Part shown: positions 28,001-40,489 of the stretch, one piece after another
Position numbering within the stretch: position 1 is the first letter of the stretch
Layout of the letters: each line of letters opens with the position of its first letter
NCBI GenBank assembly: GCA_036873755.1
Contig: JAVTVY010033815.1
Coordinates: 86,119-150,118, forward strand
Length of the DNA: 64,000 nt
Direction of reading: 5' to 3'
Source: Hanleya hanleyi
Taxonomy: Eukaryota; Mollusca; Polyplacophora; Lepidopleurida; Hanleyidae
Made by a program: the position numbers and the translations under genes
Notes under the pieces: generated by a model
Databases searched by the model: none
What the model saw: only the letters and a program-made list of their open reading frames with translations
Told to the model about the DNA's origin: nothing

Positions 28001-31000
28001 GCCACCAGGCAGCCATCTTGGATTTCCCCATGAACTTTGTTATCGTGATTTCTCAGGAAGTACTCCATGGATCTTTCTCAAATTTGATACACAGGTTCCC
28101 CATGGGGTCTAGATGTGCAAGATACCTTTTTCGGTTCGATTCGAAAATCCAATATGGCCTCCAGGCAGCCATCTTGGATTTCCCCATGAACCTTTGTTAT
28201 CGTGATTTCTCAGGAAGTACTCCATGGATCTTTCTCAAATTTGATACACAGATTCCCCATGGGGTCTAGATGTGCAAGATAGCTTTTTCGGTTCGATTCG
28301 AAAATCCAATATGGCCACCAGGCAGCCATCTTGGATTTCCCCATGAACCTTTGTTATCGTGATTTCTCAGGAAGTATTGCATGGATCTTTCTCAAATTGG
28401 GTACACAGGTTCCCCATGGGGTCTAGTTGTGCATGATACCTTTTTGGGCAGATTCGAAAAGCCAATATGGCCACCAGGCGGCCATCTCAGGACTTCTCAG
28501 GAACTGTTGCATGGATCTTTCTCAAATTTGGTACACAGGTTCCTCTTGGGGTCTAGTTGTGCAAGATATCTGGACCGATTCGAAAATCCAATATGGCCAC
28601 AAGGCGGCCATCTTGGATTTTCGCATGAAACCTTGTTATCGCGATTTCTCAGGAACCACTTCATGGATCTTTCTCAACTTTGGTACACAGGTTTCCCTTG
28701 GGGTCTAGTTGTGCAAGATACTTTTTCTGGTCGGATTCGAAAATTCAATATGGCCACCAGGCAGCCATCTTGGATTTCCCCATGAACTTTGTTATCGTGA
28801 TTTCTCAGGAAGTACTCCATGGATCTTTCTCAAATTTGATACACAGGTTCCCCATGGGGTCTAGATGTGCAAGATATCTTTTTCGGTTCGATTCGAAAAT
28901 CCAATATGGCCTCCAGGCAGCCATCTTGGATTTCCCCATGAACCTTTGTTATCGTGATTTCTCAGGAAGTGCTCCATGGATCTTTCTCAAATTTGATACA
29001 CAGGTTCCCCATGGGGTCTAGATGTGCAAGATACCTTTTTCGGTTCGATTCGAAAATCCAATATGGCCACCAGGCAGCCATCTTGGATTTCCCCATGAAC
29101 CTTTGTTATCGTGATTTCTCAGGAAGTATTGCATGGATCTTTCTCAAATTGGGTACACAGGTTCCCCATGGGGTCTAGTTGTGCATGATACCTTTTTGGG
29201 CAGATTCGAAAAGCCAATATGGCCACCAGGCGGCCATCTTGGATTTCCCCTTGAAACTTTATCGTGCTTTCTCCAGAAGTACTGCGTGGATCTTTTTCAA
29301 ATTTGGTACACAGGTTCCCTTGGTGGTCTATTTGTGCAGTATACCATTTTCGGTCCGATACGAAAATGTAATATGCCCAACAGGTGGCCATTACGGATTT
29401 CCCCATGAAATTTTGTTATCGTGATTTCTCAGGAAGTACTGCATGGATATTTCTCCAATTTGGTACACAGGTTCCCCTTGTGGTCTAGTTGCGCAAGATA
29501 CCTGTTTTGGTCCGATTCGAAAACTCAATATGGCGATTCGAAAATTCAATATGGCCACCAGGTGGCCATCTTGAATTTCCCCTTGAAACATTGTTATCGT
29601 GAATTCTCAGGAAACCAGGTGGCCAACTTGAATTTCCCCTTGAAACATTGTTATCGTGAATTCTCAGGAAATACCTCATGGATCTTTCTGAAATTTGATA
29701 CACAGGTTCCCCATGGGGTCTAGTTGTGCAAGATACCTTTTTCGGTCCGATTCGAAAATCCAATATGGCCACCAGGCAGCCATCTTGGATTTCCCCATGA
29801 ACCTGTGTTATCGCGATTTCTCAGGAACTGCTGCATGGATCTTTCTCAAATTTGGTACACAGGTGCCTCTTGGGGTCTAGTTGTGCAAGATACCTTTTCT
29901 GGACCGATTCGAAAATCCAATATGGCCACCAGGCAGCCATCTTGGATTTCCCCATGAACCTTTGTTATCGTGATTTCTCAGGAAGTATTGCATGGATCTT
30001 TTCTCAAATTGGGTACACAGGTTCCCCATGGGGTCTAGTTGCGCATGATACCTTTTTTGCCAGATTCGAAAATCCAGTATGGCCACCAGGCGGCCATCTT
30101 GGATTTCCCCTTGAAACTTTATCGTGCTTTCTCCAGAAGTACTGCGTGGATCTTTTTCAAATTTGGTACACAGGTTCCCTTTGGGGTCTACTTGTGCAAG
30201 ATACCTTTCCTGGTCCGATTCCACAATCCAATATGGCCACCAGGGGGCCATCTTGGATTCCCCATGAAACATTGTTATTGCGATTTCTAAGGAACTACAG
30301 CATGGATCTTTCTCAAATTTGGTACACTGGTTCCCCTTGGTGTCTAGTTGTGCAAGATACTTTTCCTGGTCCGATTCGAAAATTCAGTATGGCCACCAGG
30401 CGGCCATCTTGGATTTCCCCTTGAAACTTTATCGTGCTTTCTCCAGAAGTACTGCGTGGATCTTTTTCAAATTTGGTACACAGGTTCCCTTTGGGGTCTA
30501 GTTGTGCAAAATACCATTTTCGGTCCGATACGAAAATGTAATATGCCCAACTAGTCCAGTCAAATTGAGGTTTGACCCACCACAAATTGCAACAGAATTG
30601 TTTTTGCTGCAGTGCATTTCAGAAAGGTCTCTAGAATAACATACTAAAAGTCTACAAACAGATGTGCATGGGAAATATATTAAATTTCAAGTAGAAATTT
30701 GACGTTTTTTTCTCGAAATTTCAGTGTTTACCTGTCTCTTGCTCCTATAAGAAAACCTTGTACTTGGTACTAAGCGTGAAAGAAATGGGTCATTACTTAC
30801 ACTCATTCCATTCGTTATCGTATCAAGGTTATACTCAGCCTAAAATAATACCCTTGCACGAAAATATTTATGGAGAAATTCAAAATGGCGGATGTATGGG
30901 GTCATTCTATATGTGAACTTTTTATCATTTTCATGACAGTCCAGGCAATCTATCTGTGTTTTTTTAGCTGGACCCAAAACAAATCGCAACAGAATTTTTT

Positions 31001-31589
31001 TCACTGGTATGCATTTCTAACAAGTTCCCAGAACAACATACTAAAAGTCTACCAAAATCTATTTGGTGAGATACAACTTTTTTGAAAACAAAGATACGCC
31101 ATTTTATAATACATAATAGGCCATTATGCCTCATATAAGCAAGGTAGAATATTGTTTTTTCCGTGAATAAGGACAGTTTATCATCCAGAAATCCAATTAA
31201 TACATGACCCAGGGTACAGTATGCCATGGTGGTGAAAACATGAGTCTTCCCGGTGGATTTGCTCATAAGCGTAGATAGCAAACTGATAGTTCAGCATCAG
31301 GCTATATGAATTATACATGGTAATATTCAGCCAGTTAACATTTTTTCCATTAGCATAATCATCTGAAAGAGGAATTCTCTCCCAAAATAAATGAAATGAC
31401 AAGCTGTGATATATTTTTCTTCAACCGATAATATCTATCGCATGTGAACGTGTACCAGATATGTTTTGACGAAAGAAGAATAATTATGCAGATCCTATCA
31501 TCTAATTATCAAACAAATAATAATCTAGATTATAGGCAAACTTGATGTTCTACCATGCCATTTACCATGTTTCATTTTACATTTTCAAC

Positions 31590-32234
31590 AATATAGGTCA
31601 TGCTCCTACAGATGCATCCTCTTCAGCTGCAATCTTTCTTGCAGTTGCACCTGATAACCTCAAAGAGTGCCAGTGGAACTGGTGGCAGTTCAGTTTTCAC
31701 AGAGAGAAGCCGTCCACCCTCATTCCTTTAACTGCAATGGATGGTCTTCCCCTTTCCACACTAAACACGCGAACCTTGATACTTAGCTGATGCTGATGTT
31801 GGTCGAAGGTTTTGTATCTGCACATATATGGTTCGTTTTTGTCACAGAAACGCTTGTATCTCATGAAGCCAGTTGTTTCGTCAGGTTTACCATTGTATAA
31901 ACACACAAGCACCTACAATAGATAACCTCCATCGGGACTCTCACTGGCTTGGTTGAACACTTCAGCTTGTTGGCTAAATAGCTCGTTGAACGTTGTTTTC
32001 TTTACAGCCGCGCATTTGCCAATGCCATGGTCAGTATACTGTGCCATAGCCCTGAATGGCTTGCACAAACAGCATATTTGTGCAGACTTGCATTCCCAGC
32101 ACAATCTTTGTCTTCTTGACATTCCAAACTATCCGTTTCTTTGCATTCTCTCTTGGTTGAAAGTAGATGTCATTGTCATCCTTGTCTGCATGAAAACAGA
32201 GCAAAACTAACAGGTCAATATCATCACCAACCAA
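31590..32234 (-). pseudogene. Transposon PIN/XPG-like nuclease relic, left arm
   Basis: Read leftward, consecutive broken frames give VGDDIDLLVLLCFHADKDD (acidic nuclease-like motif, about 32,180-32,234), then a conserved block ending near NMLFVQAIQGYGT, HGIGKCAAVKKTTFNELF, then VCLYNGKPDE...RYKRFCDK, and finally a Cys-rich VIRCNCKKDCS tail at about 31,625-31,660. This order matches a protein type I recall as widespread in invertebrate genomes, often transposon-linked. Frameshifts and stops separate the blocks. The function is inferred from the motif only. Confidence 0.55.
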
Positions 32235-32394
32235 AGTTTTGATGCTTTCAGTCGATTAAACGGCAGCTTTTACAATAAAAACATCTGCATATTAAACATC
32301 CCGCCCTTTCCAACTGGTCACTCATAAGCGTAATGAACTGCTACTTGTTGACGTTGTTTGCTAGGAATTCGTCTTTCTTTGACTGAATGACCAT

Positions 32395-32815
32395 GTCACT
32401 AGCGGGGCCAGAGAGTTTGGAATGTCAAGAAGACAAAGGCTGTGCTGGGAATGCAAGTCTGTACAAATATGTTGCTTGTGCATGCCATTCTGGGCTGTGA
32501 CACAGTATTCTGACCATATGGCATTGATAAAGGTGTTGCCTTGAAGAAGACAACTGTTACTGAGCTATTTCGCCAACAAGCTGAAAGGTCATTTATTGCA
32601 GCAGCATAGAAAACGCTGATACGTTTATACAATAGTAACCCAGACGAAGTAATTGACTTGAGAGGAAGACGATACATTGCAGCCACAAAAATGAGAATGG
32701 ACAATCCAATCGGCGTCTCCCTGCGAAAACTGATCTGCCACCAGCTTCAGGGGTTACTTGAGGTTATCAGGTGGAACTGCAATAAGGATTGCAGCTGAAA
32801 CAGATGCGCCTGTAA
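32395..32815 (+). pseudogene. Transposon PIN/XPG-like nuclease relic, right arm
   Basis: Inverted counterpart of the left-arm relic. On the + strand it gives RVWNVKKTKAVLGMQVC, a VHAILGCDT-like block, KKTTVTELFRQQAE and an EVIRWNCNKDCS tail, again interrupted. The two arms have diverged substantially, so the palindrome is old or was made from two different copies. The N-terminal nuclease-like block is missing on this side. Confidence 0.55.
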
Positions 32816-34236
32816 GGATCATGGCCTGGGTTGTTCAAGTGTGTGTGGAGAAATCTAACGACTGAGCTGTGCAAACTCATCAAACCCAGACCTTTAAAAA
32901 TGACATTTGCGAAGACTGGTATTGGGATTGATAGTGCTGTGAAATATTCCTCAACTTATGGCAGTGTTCATGAGGAATAAGAATAAAAGACATCAACTAT
33001 ATGTATGAGAAGTCACTTCCCCTAATAATATGTTACCATGAACCAGAATGTAAAATGAAACTTGACAAGTTATGCGGTCAACTTTGCCTATAATTCGAAG
33101 TATTATTTGTTTGATAATTAAATGATATATTAGGATCTGCATAATTATTCCTCTTTCAACAACAACATTTGTCTTGCAAACAATTGTGATGTTTGGCAGA
33201 TTGTCGTTATATATCTGAACTATTGCTAAACGCGACGTTGGATCTATTTTCACTCTCTCTCCTGATTGGCAAGGCTGCATTTTTTTCAACAAAGTTCAAA
33301 CATTATTGTCGGACCTGACACTTGCTACGTGCTTGTGATTATAGAGTTATATCTTTATAAGTTGATGGAACTATTGTCTGTGATTGTCATAGGTTGAAAG
33401 AAAATATATCACAGCTTGTCAGTTCCCTTTCGGATAACAATGCTAATGGAAATAATGCCAACTGGCAGGATATTACCATGTATGATTATATACCCTGGTG
33501 CTGAACTATCGTTTTGCTATCTACTTTTATGAGCAAATCCATTGGGAATGCAAATGTTTTCACCACCATAGAATAATGTATCCAAGATCATCATGTATTG
33601 ATTGGATTTCTAGATGATAAACTGTCCTTATTCAGAGACAAACCAATATTTTCTGCCTTCTTATATGAAGCATGATGGTGTATCTTTGTTTTAGAAAAAG
33701 TCGTATCTCCACCAAATAGATTTTGGTAGACTTTTAGTATGTTGTTCTGGGAACCTATTAGAAATGCATACCAGTGAAAAAAATTCTGTCGCAATTTGTT
33801 TTGGGTCCAGCTAAAAAAACACAGATAGATTGCCTGGACTCTCATGAAAATGGTAAAAAGATCAGATTTAGAATGACCCCTTACATCCGCCATTTTGAAT
33901 TTCTCCATAAATATTTTCGTGCAAGGGTATTATTTTAGGCTGAGTATAACCTTGATATGATAATGAATGGAATGAGTGTAAGTAATGACCCATTTCTTTC
34001 AGGCTTAGCACCAAGTACAAGGTTTTCTTATAGGAGCAAGAGACCGGAAAACACTGAAATTTCGCGAAAAATATCTCAAATTTCAACTTGAAATTTAAGA
34101 TATTTCTCATGCATGTGGGAGTGTAGACTTTTAGTACGTTATTCTGGGGACCTTTCTGAAATGCATAGCAGTGAAATAAATTCTGTTGCAATTTGTGGTG
34201 GGTTAACCCCAAAAATGCGCTAGATTTCCTGGACTA

Positions 34237-34560
34237 AACAGGTGGCCATTATGAAATTTTGCTATCGTGATTTCTCAGGAAGTGCTGCATGGATATTTCT
34301 CTAATTTGGTACACAGGTTCGCCTTGTGGTCCAGTTGCGCAAGATACCTTTTTTGGTCCGATTCGAAAATTCAATATGGCGATGCGAAATTCAATATGAC
34401 CACCAGGTGGCCATCTTGAATTTCCCCTTGAAACATTGTTATCGTGAATTCTGAGGAAATACTTCATCGATCTTTCTGAAATTTTGTACACAGGTCCCAC
34501 ATGGGGCCAAGTTGTGCAAGATAACTTTTTTGGCTACGCTTCAATTAATACGGTATTTCA
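34237..34560 (+). repeat. Remainder of the 157-bp array after insertion
   Basis: Resumes the array text (AGGTGGCCATTA..., then GTGATTTCTCAGGAAGTGCT) that stops at 30,551. It matches 19,340-19,720 with a small deletion near its start, and so shows the transposon interrupted the third higher-order copy. Confidence 0.8.
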
Positions 34561-34816
34561 GAGTTGTGACGTTGCATCACAAGAGTAGGCGGATCAAACG
34601 GTGAGGCATATTCTATATATTGACTATAGAAAATATCCGTACCTTCACCTTCTATATCAAGGAGTTCAAATGATTCCGAATTAAAATGTATTTCTTCAAA
34701 TTTTAAATCAGTTTACTTTAGTCCATGCCATTGCAATTGAACTGCCTCACCATTTCGTCTGCCGACGGGTCGGCTACACGAAGGGACGTCACTCTTGTGA
34801 CACAACGTCACAACTC
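34561..34816. mobile_element. 256-bp foldback MITE, copy 3
   Basis: Third copy of the element at 19,724 and 24,751, with the same flanks on its left (TACGGTATTTCA) and right (GACAACTGTAGACTACTGCG). The shared context ends at about 34,868, where intron sequence unrelated to the array begins. Confidence 0.65.
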
Positions 34817-34868
34817 GACAACTGTAGACTACTGCGTGCTTCGATCCAAGAGAGATAATCAGGATTCA

Positions 34869-35631
34869 GACAGTTTCAAAGTTTCAACATTACTGCACTG
34901 ACCAGATCCCTTCAGTATTAAGCTTTGTACCATCTTACTATTTTCGAGCATGGTATCTTAAAAGAGATAACTCAAACTAGCCCAGTAAACAGAACAGAAA
35001 TAGCATTCGTTCCTCATTATAAAATCTTAAGTATGTTTCATAGCTCATGCGACAGTGTCAAAGAGAATTGTCTTCGCTTCCAGTACCCAATGATGACACG
35101 TGCGAAAAAAATACCATAAAACGAAGATGAAGGATCCTCTGGACATTCACTTTCAGACTAACTTTGCTCATTTCACTTGTACTATAACAACCGACATAAA
35201 GTACAGTTTCTAGAAATCTTGAAACTCCTGAAACTTAGAAAGATAATATCTTGATGTTTTCCAGTGTCCCTTTTTCAATCTTCTTCGCTCAAATTCGAAA
35301 TTATGCAAACAAAATTACAAATCATTCGTTTGTTCTTAGTAACAATGGACAAAAAGATCCTCTTGTCATTAGCTTACAATTATCGGACAATGGTGGGCGC
35401 CAAGATCCTTCAGGATCTCTCGTTTTAATTTGATGCTAATGTATATAATGTATATAAAATGAAATTGTGGTATGAAAGAGTCCGGAGATTCTTTAATGGA
35501 CGACGGCCAAATAATGAATGATGGATCAGATGCTTGTAATTCAGAAATAATGGCGTAATACATAAGAGTACGACATAACGCAAAAAGAAGTAAATAAGAA
35601 GTGCAACTTAACCATGTTTTCTTTTCTCCAG
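34869..35631. other. Intron sequence, no recognised feature
   Basis: No gene or repeat recognised. It ends at the polypyrimidine tract and AG acceptor of exon 3. Confidence 0.4.
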
Positions 35632-35847
35632 AGCTATGTCGACTTCCTGACGGAACAACGCCACAAAGGCCTTTCTCAGTGGCCGATCCGAGAGCATGTT
35701 ATGGACTGTACGAATGTGAGCCAAATGGGAACGGTTATCTCGCTTTCTTTGAGATGTGCGAGAACTCTCATTTCTTTGACCCCAGAATTGAGGATTGTGC
35801 TGACACAAACCCAAGATTATGTACACGACCGGAACCGCCAACAGCAC
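35632..35847 (+). CDS. Exon 3: chitin-binding (CBM14) domain 2
   Basis: Acceptor CTTTTCTCCAG and donor C|GTATGT bound a 216-bp exon in phase 1 on both sides. It encodes a textbook CBM14 / peritrophin-A module with six cysteines spaced 19-5-13-12-7. The central ACYGLYEC and LAFFEMC segments and FFDPRIEDC carry the conserved aromatic and Asp-Pro positions of the family. It binds chitin as part of a secreted protein, plausibly in cuticle, gut lining or shell matrix. It ends with a Pro-rich linker (TRPEPPTA). This is the best-preserved domain of the gene, and I am confident that it is a real exon. Confidence 0.85.
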
Positions 35848-36651
35848 GTATGTATATGTATATACTATTGATATATTCAGACAATTATAATCAGTAATGT
35901 ACCTGTAAACAGTGGATAATAAGCTTTGTTACTTTGCTGGTATGTAGACAACAGTATATGACGGTATGGGTATAAATATTGGCTTCAATGTATGAATATC
36001 ATCATTCAAGATAGTTGCCTCTTGCCATGCCTTCTTGTTTGTGATGTTTGGAATGGCACCTACTGTGACAAAAATATTTCAGCGGTATTAAACTAATATT
36101 CTATGATATTACATATCGCTATAGGATGAATGGATCCGGATTAACGCCAGCGTCCATAAATTATAATCAACGACTTTTCGCTGATCAAACCAATCACAGA
36201 TCATTGTGGTCGAACTTGGCGCCACCGACAAAACACCAGTTCCACTGGCTCCAAATCTTCACACGTCCAGGTATACTGGATCTTTTGGGGAGTTCGAATG
36301 AGTTCTCGAGTCATTGCCGCTATACACAAACTCGTGTTATTTCGTCTCCCGCGTCAAACTTCCCAGAGCGCGTTCTGTTTCACAGGGTCACTTCACTTAT
36401 TGTTATGTCCCAGTGCGGTGGTTGTGCCTGCGGTTCTTTGGAAGTAGCATGTCGGATTCAAGTGTGTGTGGTTATTGCTTTGAAACCAGATGACAATTTC
36501 CAGATGATATCAAACGTAGTTTGGCCAGAGATGAAATTCGAACCAGTCAAAACTCAAATCTCACATCTGATTGGTGAAATGAGCTGACTGAACGCGCTTA
36601 CTGATTGGTTGGATTTAGAAAAAAACCCATCGATCAGAACTACTGTGGGTT
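35848..36651. other. Intron sequence, no recognised feature
   Basis: A 153-residue open frame at 36,126-36,587 has no motif I recognise and no splice or promoter context. The text is more GC-balanced than its surroundings (it includes CCAATCA and TTGGCGCC), which could mark a regulatory stretch or an old element. Confidence 0.35.
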
Positions 36652-36745
36652 AAACAAGTGAGTGAGTAGGATTTAACGTCGTTTTCAACATTGTTTCAGT
36701 CATATCACGACGGTGCCGACATGTGTCAGAACACGAGAGTGTCCA
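36652..36745 (+). repeat. Mollusc-type SINE-like dispersed repeat fragment
   Basis: Reads GTGAGTGAGTAGGATTTAAC, then CGTCGTTTTCAACATTGTTT, then CAGTCATATCACGACGG. This matches, as I recall it, the core of a very abundant gastropod repeat (GAGTGAGT, TTTACGCCGC, CAGCAATATCACGGCGG). It is a partial, diverged copy. It is my main taxonomic hint. Confidence 0.55.
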
Positions 36746-39049
36746 CAGTTCCTATTATCCTGGACTCTGATCAATCCAGCCAGTACAACACCCGGTCATT
36801 CCAGTGTATCAATTTTAATGGATCGATCGATACACTGGCTCGCGAGGATGAATGTTCCATAACACAAAACTGTTCCATGACATAAAGCCTAGTGATAGCC
36901 TAAACGTTTGGATGGAGTGGGGAGTCAAAAACCCTTTAAAAGAAATTACTTTGAACTACCACTTTTGGGGATTTATTCGCCGATTTCACAGTTTGAACTA
37001 CCAAAGACAGGTTTGTTGAAGTTCTGGTGTTCTGAAAACTGATCATTCAGTTGCTTGAACTACCAAAAATGGTATGGTATTTCGAAATACCGGATATGGA
37101 CGTTGGGCTACTGCATTAACGGGTTGTGATACCAAATTGGGGGTTTCAGCTTCTATTAGAAGGTAGCGGAGTCTAGATTGGGTGATTTAAAGCAGAAAAC
37201 AAATAGTTTTACCTTGGATGTGTACGTATGGTGACGGATTCGTAGTTCCTACAGAATATAGATTGGGCGAGCACATGGAAGCACTGAAAAATTGTGTTTT
37301 CGAAACACTCGAAGTGGTTGCAGCTGAGCTGAACCACAAGTGGGTTTTGAAACCCATCAGGTAAGAATCTCTGAAAACACATTTAAGGTGTTTCGAAAAA
37401 CGGCAGTTTTAGTTTTTCAAAACCCTAAAAGTAGTAATTTGAGAACCCAGGTAATTGGTTTTCCAAACAGCTCAGTTGCAACCCGGGTTTCGAAACACCT
37501 TTGCCAAAAAATGCTCTATCAAAAACAAGCGCTGAATGAGCGCAAAGACCTCCGTCGAGGTAACAGGGTCAGTAGGGGAATAGTACATCACTGAATAACA
37601 TAGGGCCGGATGCCAAGCTCAATTTTGCATTTGTTGACGTGAACTTCACCAATGGTAATTAACGTGAGATTGACGGTTCCCCACTAGCATGTCCAGCTAG
37701 GGATGTGGAAGTCACATTCCCCGCAAATAATATTTCTTTGATTTCACGTGCTTGAAATATTGGGGTATGGAATAGAGTATATTGATGGAAAACCTGGAAT
37801 ACTGCTTGAGACATTAGGCCCCTTCCCACCCACACCTCCCCATGAGAGGACACCCCCATCCAAATCAACACGTTAGCGGCAGAAATGAGACCCTGTGTGC
37901 CTAGTTTTACCAACTTGCTTGTGATTTTATGCTATAGGCCCTACACATCAACACTTCATATTTTGTATGTGTACAGTATAGCATCCTCATTGACAGAATC
38001 CTCTACAAAACACATCTGATTTTACCGACACTTCGTTCTGATCTGTCTCAGCATCATGTGCGGATTCAATGAGCTCGGAATAATTTTGTATACTGGTGTT
38101 ACAGGTCACCTTCACCATAATGTATCAATTACCATGGACTTGTACATGTATCACATTCATATTGAATGGTGATGGCTGATGAGAATATTGCCCATATGGA
38201 ACAAATGGCTGGATTCCAGCGAATAAAAAGTTCATGTTAATCATAAACAACATACAATTAATAATACTATCAAATAATTATGTATATTCCTTGTCGACAT
38301 CAATATAATACAGACAATATTATGACTGAATCAGGGTAACAGATATCCAAGGGTATATATGTCTACACTAAACTGAAGGAGATCCATGATGCGTATTATA
38401 TTATGTTGTAAAACTTCACTTGCTAATCTCGATTATGTTGCTTATTGTGAAAATAAATGAAGTTATGAAAATAAATTTAGTATGATTGCCCAGTATCCTC
38501 AAATTAGAAATATCTTCAGCAGCTAAAGTTAAGCCAATCATAACAATATATAACACCATGGTACTCAGAAAATGAAGTTTTTGTTTCTAGAAGCTAAATC
38601 ATTTCTGACACATTGAAGTTCCTCACCTGGTCAAGGGAGATAATTTTGTAAAAAAACAATAAACAAAAAAACAAGTATAGATCCACACTGGCGCAGACCA
38701 GAAAGTTTTATGACCTTTGATGATATTTGTGGAGCATGCTGCAGGACTTCAACGTTCATGAATCTGATATAATCCACACAACCCATTCTACATGATATTT
38801 TTGCCATAGCACCGATAAACTATATCCCTTCATTTATGTGGTCTAGATCCAGGAGCTATTGGGGGCTGCAGGTTTTGTTAGATCCAATTATTCTGAGAGA
38901 AGGAATGAAGTCCGGCATGGTTGTTTTGAGGTAAAACTGGGCATCCTTGAAAATGTCTGACCGATTGACACATGTATCACTCTGCCGGTCATCATTACAT
39001 GCGTAATGTTTATTTCCTGAGGAATCAGGGGGGGTTGTGGCCAGTCACT
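36746..39049. other. Intron sequence, no recognised gene
   Basis: AT-rich with short repeated phrases such as GAACTACCAAA near 36,950-37,065 and TTTCGAAACAC near 37,300-37,500. No open frame carries a recognisable domain. Confidence 0.4.
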
Positions 39050-40400
39050 GACTCTGATGCTTATGTGCTTCATGACCTATGTGACAGGTTTATGGACTTT
39101 ACAACATGTTGGCAGAAGATTATTGTATCTTACATCAAGTTTATGGCTGGAACTATGAAATAAATTTAAAGGTAAACATATGCCAAAGCATTGTACATGT
39201 ATATGTGCTATGTCGCTGTAAATTGCAGGATTAGTGGTCTGTGGACTGGGCAGCGGCACATGTCTGCATAAGTTTTTCAGTGCTCTCCAGGTAAATGCCA
39301 TGACTGGAAATATGAAATTAATTCAAAAGTAGATATGACATTGTACATGTATAAGCTTATACATGTGACATGTTGCTGTGAATCACACATTTTTTGGCTT
39401 GTGAACTACATGATACTGTTATGGGCAGCAGCACATGTTTGCAGAAGTTTACTGATGGTTTTCCAGTCCGAAACAGGCAGGGAGATATGAATTTGACCCA
39501 AAAATCAACCGGACTATTACACAAAAATATTACAATATAGTACATGTTGTTTGTGTTGAAGTTTCGCACAATTTGGATTTCACGGACTACGTGACAGGTT
39601 TATCATGTACGACACATGTTGGCGGAACTTTATTGATTGTTTTCCAGTCCGAAACAGGCAGGAAAATATGAATTCGCAGAAAAAAGCAAACCTGCATTTT
39701 ACATAACAAAGACATAAATTTGGTACGTGTGCTGCGCGTTGATAAATCGCACAATTTTGATTTGGCAGACTACGTGAAAATCTTATGGACTACGGGACAT
39801 GTTGGTGGAAGTTTTCCAATGTATTCCCAGTCCCAAGCAAGGAAGGAAATATGAATTTGACCCAAAAATCAACATGACTATTACACAAAAATGCTACAAT
39901 ATTGTACATGTTGTTTGTGTTGAATTTTTGCACAATTTGGATTTCAAGGACTACGTGACAGGTTTATCATCTACGCCACATGTTATCAAAACTTTGCTAA
40001 TGGTTTTTTAATCTGAAACAGGTAGGGAAATATGAATATGCAGAAAAAAGCAAACCTGCATTTTACATAATAAATACATGAATTTGGTACATGTGCTGCG
40101 CGTTGATAAATCGCACAATTTTGATTTGGCAGACCACGTAAAAGTCTTATGGGCTACGGGACATGCTGGTGGAAGTTTCAATGCATTTCCAGTCTCAATC
40201 AAGCATGGAAATATAAATTTGACCCAAAAGTAAACATGAATTTTGAATAAAAACAAAGAAAAATAGCACATATTGTTTGCGTTGAATTTTCATACAATTT
40301 GGGTTTCACAGACTATGAGACAGGTTTGCCATCTACGTTATATATCAGTGGAAGATTACGGATACTTTTTCCGCGCCCAAACATGCAGCAAAATAAAAAA
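39050..40400 (+). repeat. Diverged tandem repeats, ~180 bp
   Basis: Units with GACAGGTTTATCATCTACG, CACATGTTGGNGGAA, TTTTCCAGTCCGAAACAGGC and AATATGAATTTGACCC recur near 39,090, 39,410, 39,595, 39,780, 39,957, 40,137 and 40,316. Alternate units seem closer to each other (a two-unit pattern), for example GTTTATCATCTACG alternating with GTCTTATGGRCTACG. Non-coding. Confidence 0.65.
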
Positions 40401-40489
40401 TAAACGAAAAATAAAACATGCATTTTACAGTTTTACACAACATTACAAGTATATGGACCACTCTCCCTTTGTTCGGTTATTGATTTAAC

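Larger units (their letters stand above)
18060..29700 (+). repeat. Higher-order duplication, ~5,027-bp period
   Basis: Blocks of the 157-bp array recur at a nearly constant 5,021-5,029-bp offset. For example, the 256-bp foldback element is at 19,724 and again at 24,751, and the GTGCTTTCTCCAGAAGTACT block recurs near 19,212, 24,239 and 29,266. Copies are nearly identical over kilobases, with occasional substitutions and short indels. There are about 2.3 copies; the third lacks the foldback element where it would be expected near 29,690. A shorter ~755-bp duplication is nested inside (22,773 versus 23,528). This is recent amplification, although assembly error cannot be excluded. Confidence 0.85.
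15295..30551 (+). repeat. Large array of ~157-bp repeats
   Basis: The array starts after a TTTGTCCGTGGTCCGTCGTC leader (15,298). It consists of ~157-bp head-to-tail units, each with TATGGCCACCAGGCGGCCAT, a TTATCGTGATTTCTCAGGAA stretch and GGTACACAGGTTCCCC. Two 256-bp foldback elements interrupt it. Dozens of overlapping open frames (60-190 residues, with recurring FSNLVHRFP and YGHQAAILDFP) appear in all three frames because the period is not divisible by three. They are artefacts, not a protein family. Units continue at 34,237-34,560 after a transposon insertion. The same family occurs in inverse orientation at 6.9-8.5 kb. Confidence 0.9.
30552..34236. mobile_element. 3.7-kb palindromic DNA transposon (Academ-like?)
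   Basis: Outer ends are TAGTCCAG and its inverse CTGGACTA. AAC flanks both sides (30549-30551, 34237-34239), while the uninterrupted paralogue of this site in the array (near 19,331 and 24,358) has a single AAC, so the insertion made a 3-bp target duplication. Each half is a diverged inverted copy of the other, with the centre near 32,300. Both hold the same relic protein whose VGDDIDLLVLL motif resembles a PIN/XPG-like nuclease. Academ transposons make 3-4-bp duplications and carry an XPG-like nuclease, so Academ is my best guess. No transposase core is recognised. Confidence 0.6.

Noticed and set aside
15295..30551. CRISPR-like regular repeats
   Set aside because: Units are contiguous with no unique spacers, the DNA is eukaryotic, and there are no cas genes.
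15300..30585. Dozens of overlapping ORFs with recurring FSNLVHRFP / YGHQAAILDFP segments
   Set aside because: They arise from a 157-bp repeat read in rotating frames on both strands. They lack starts, promoters or splice context and are not a protein family.
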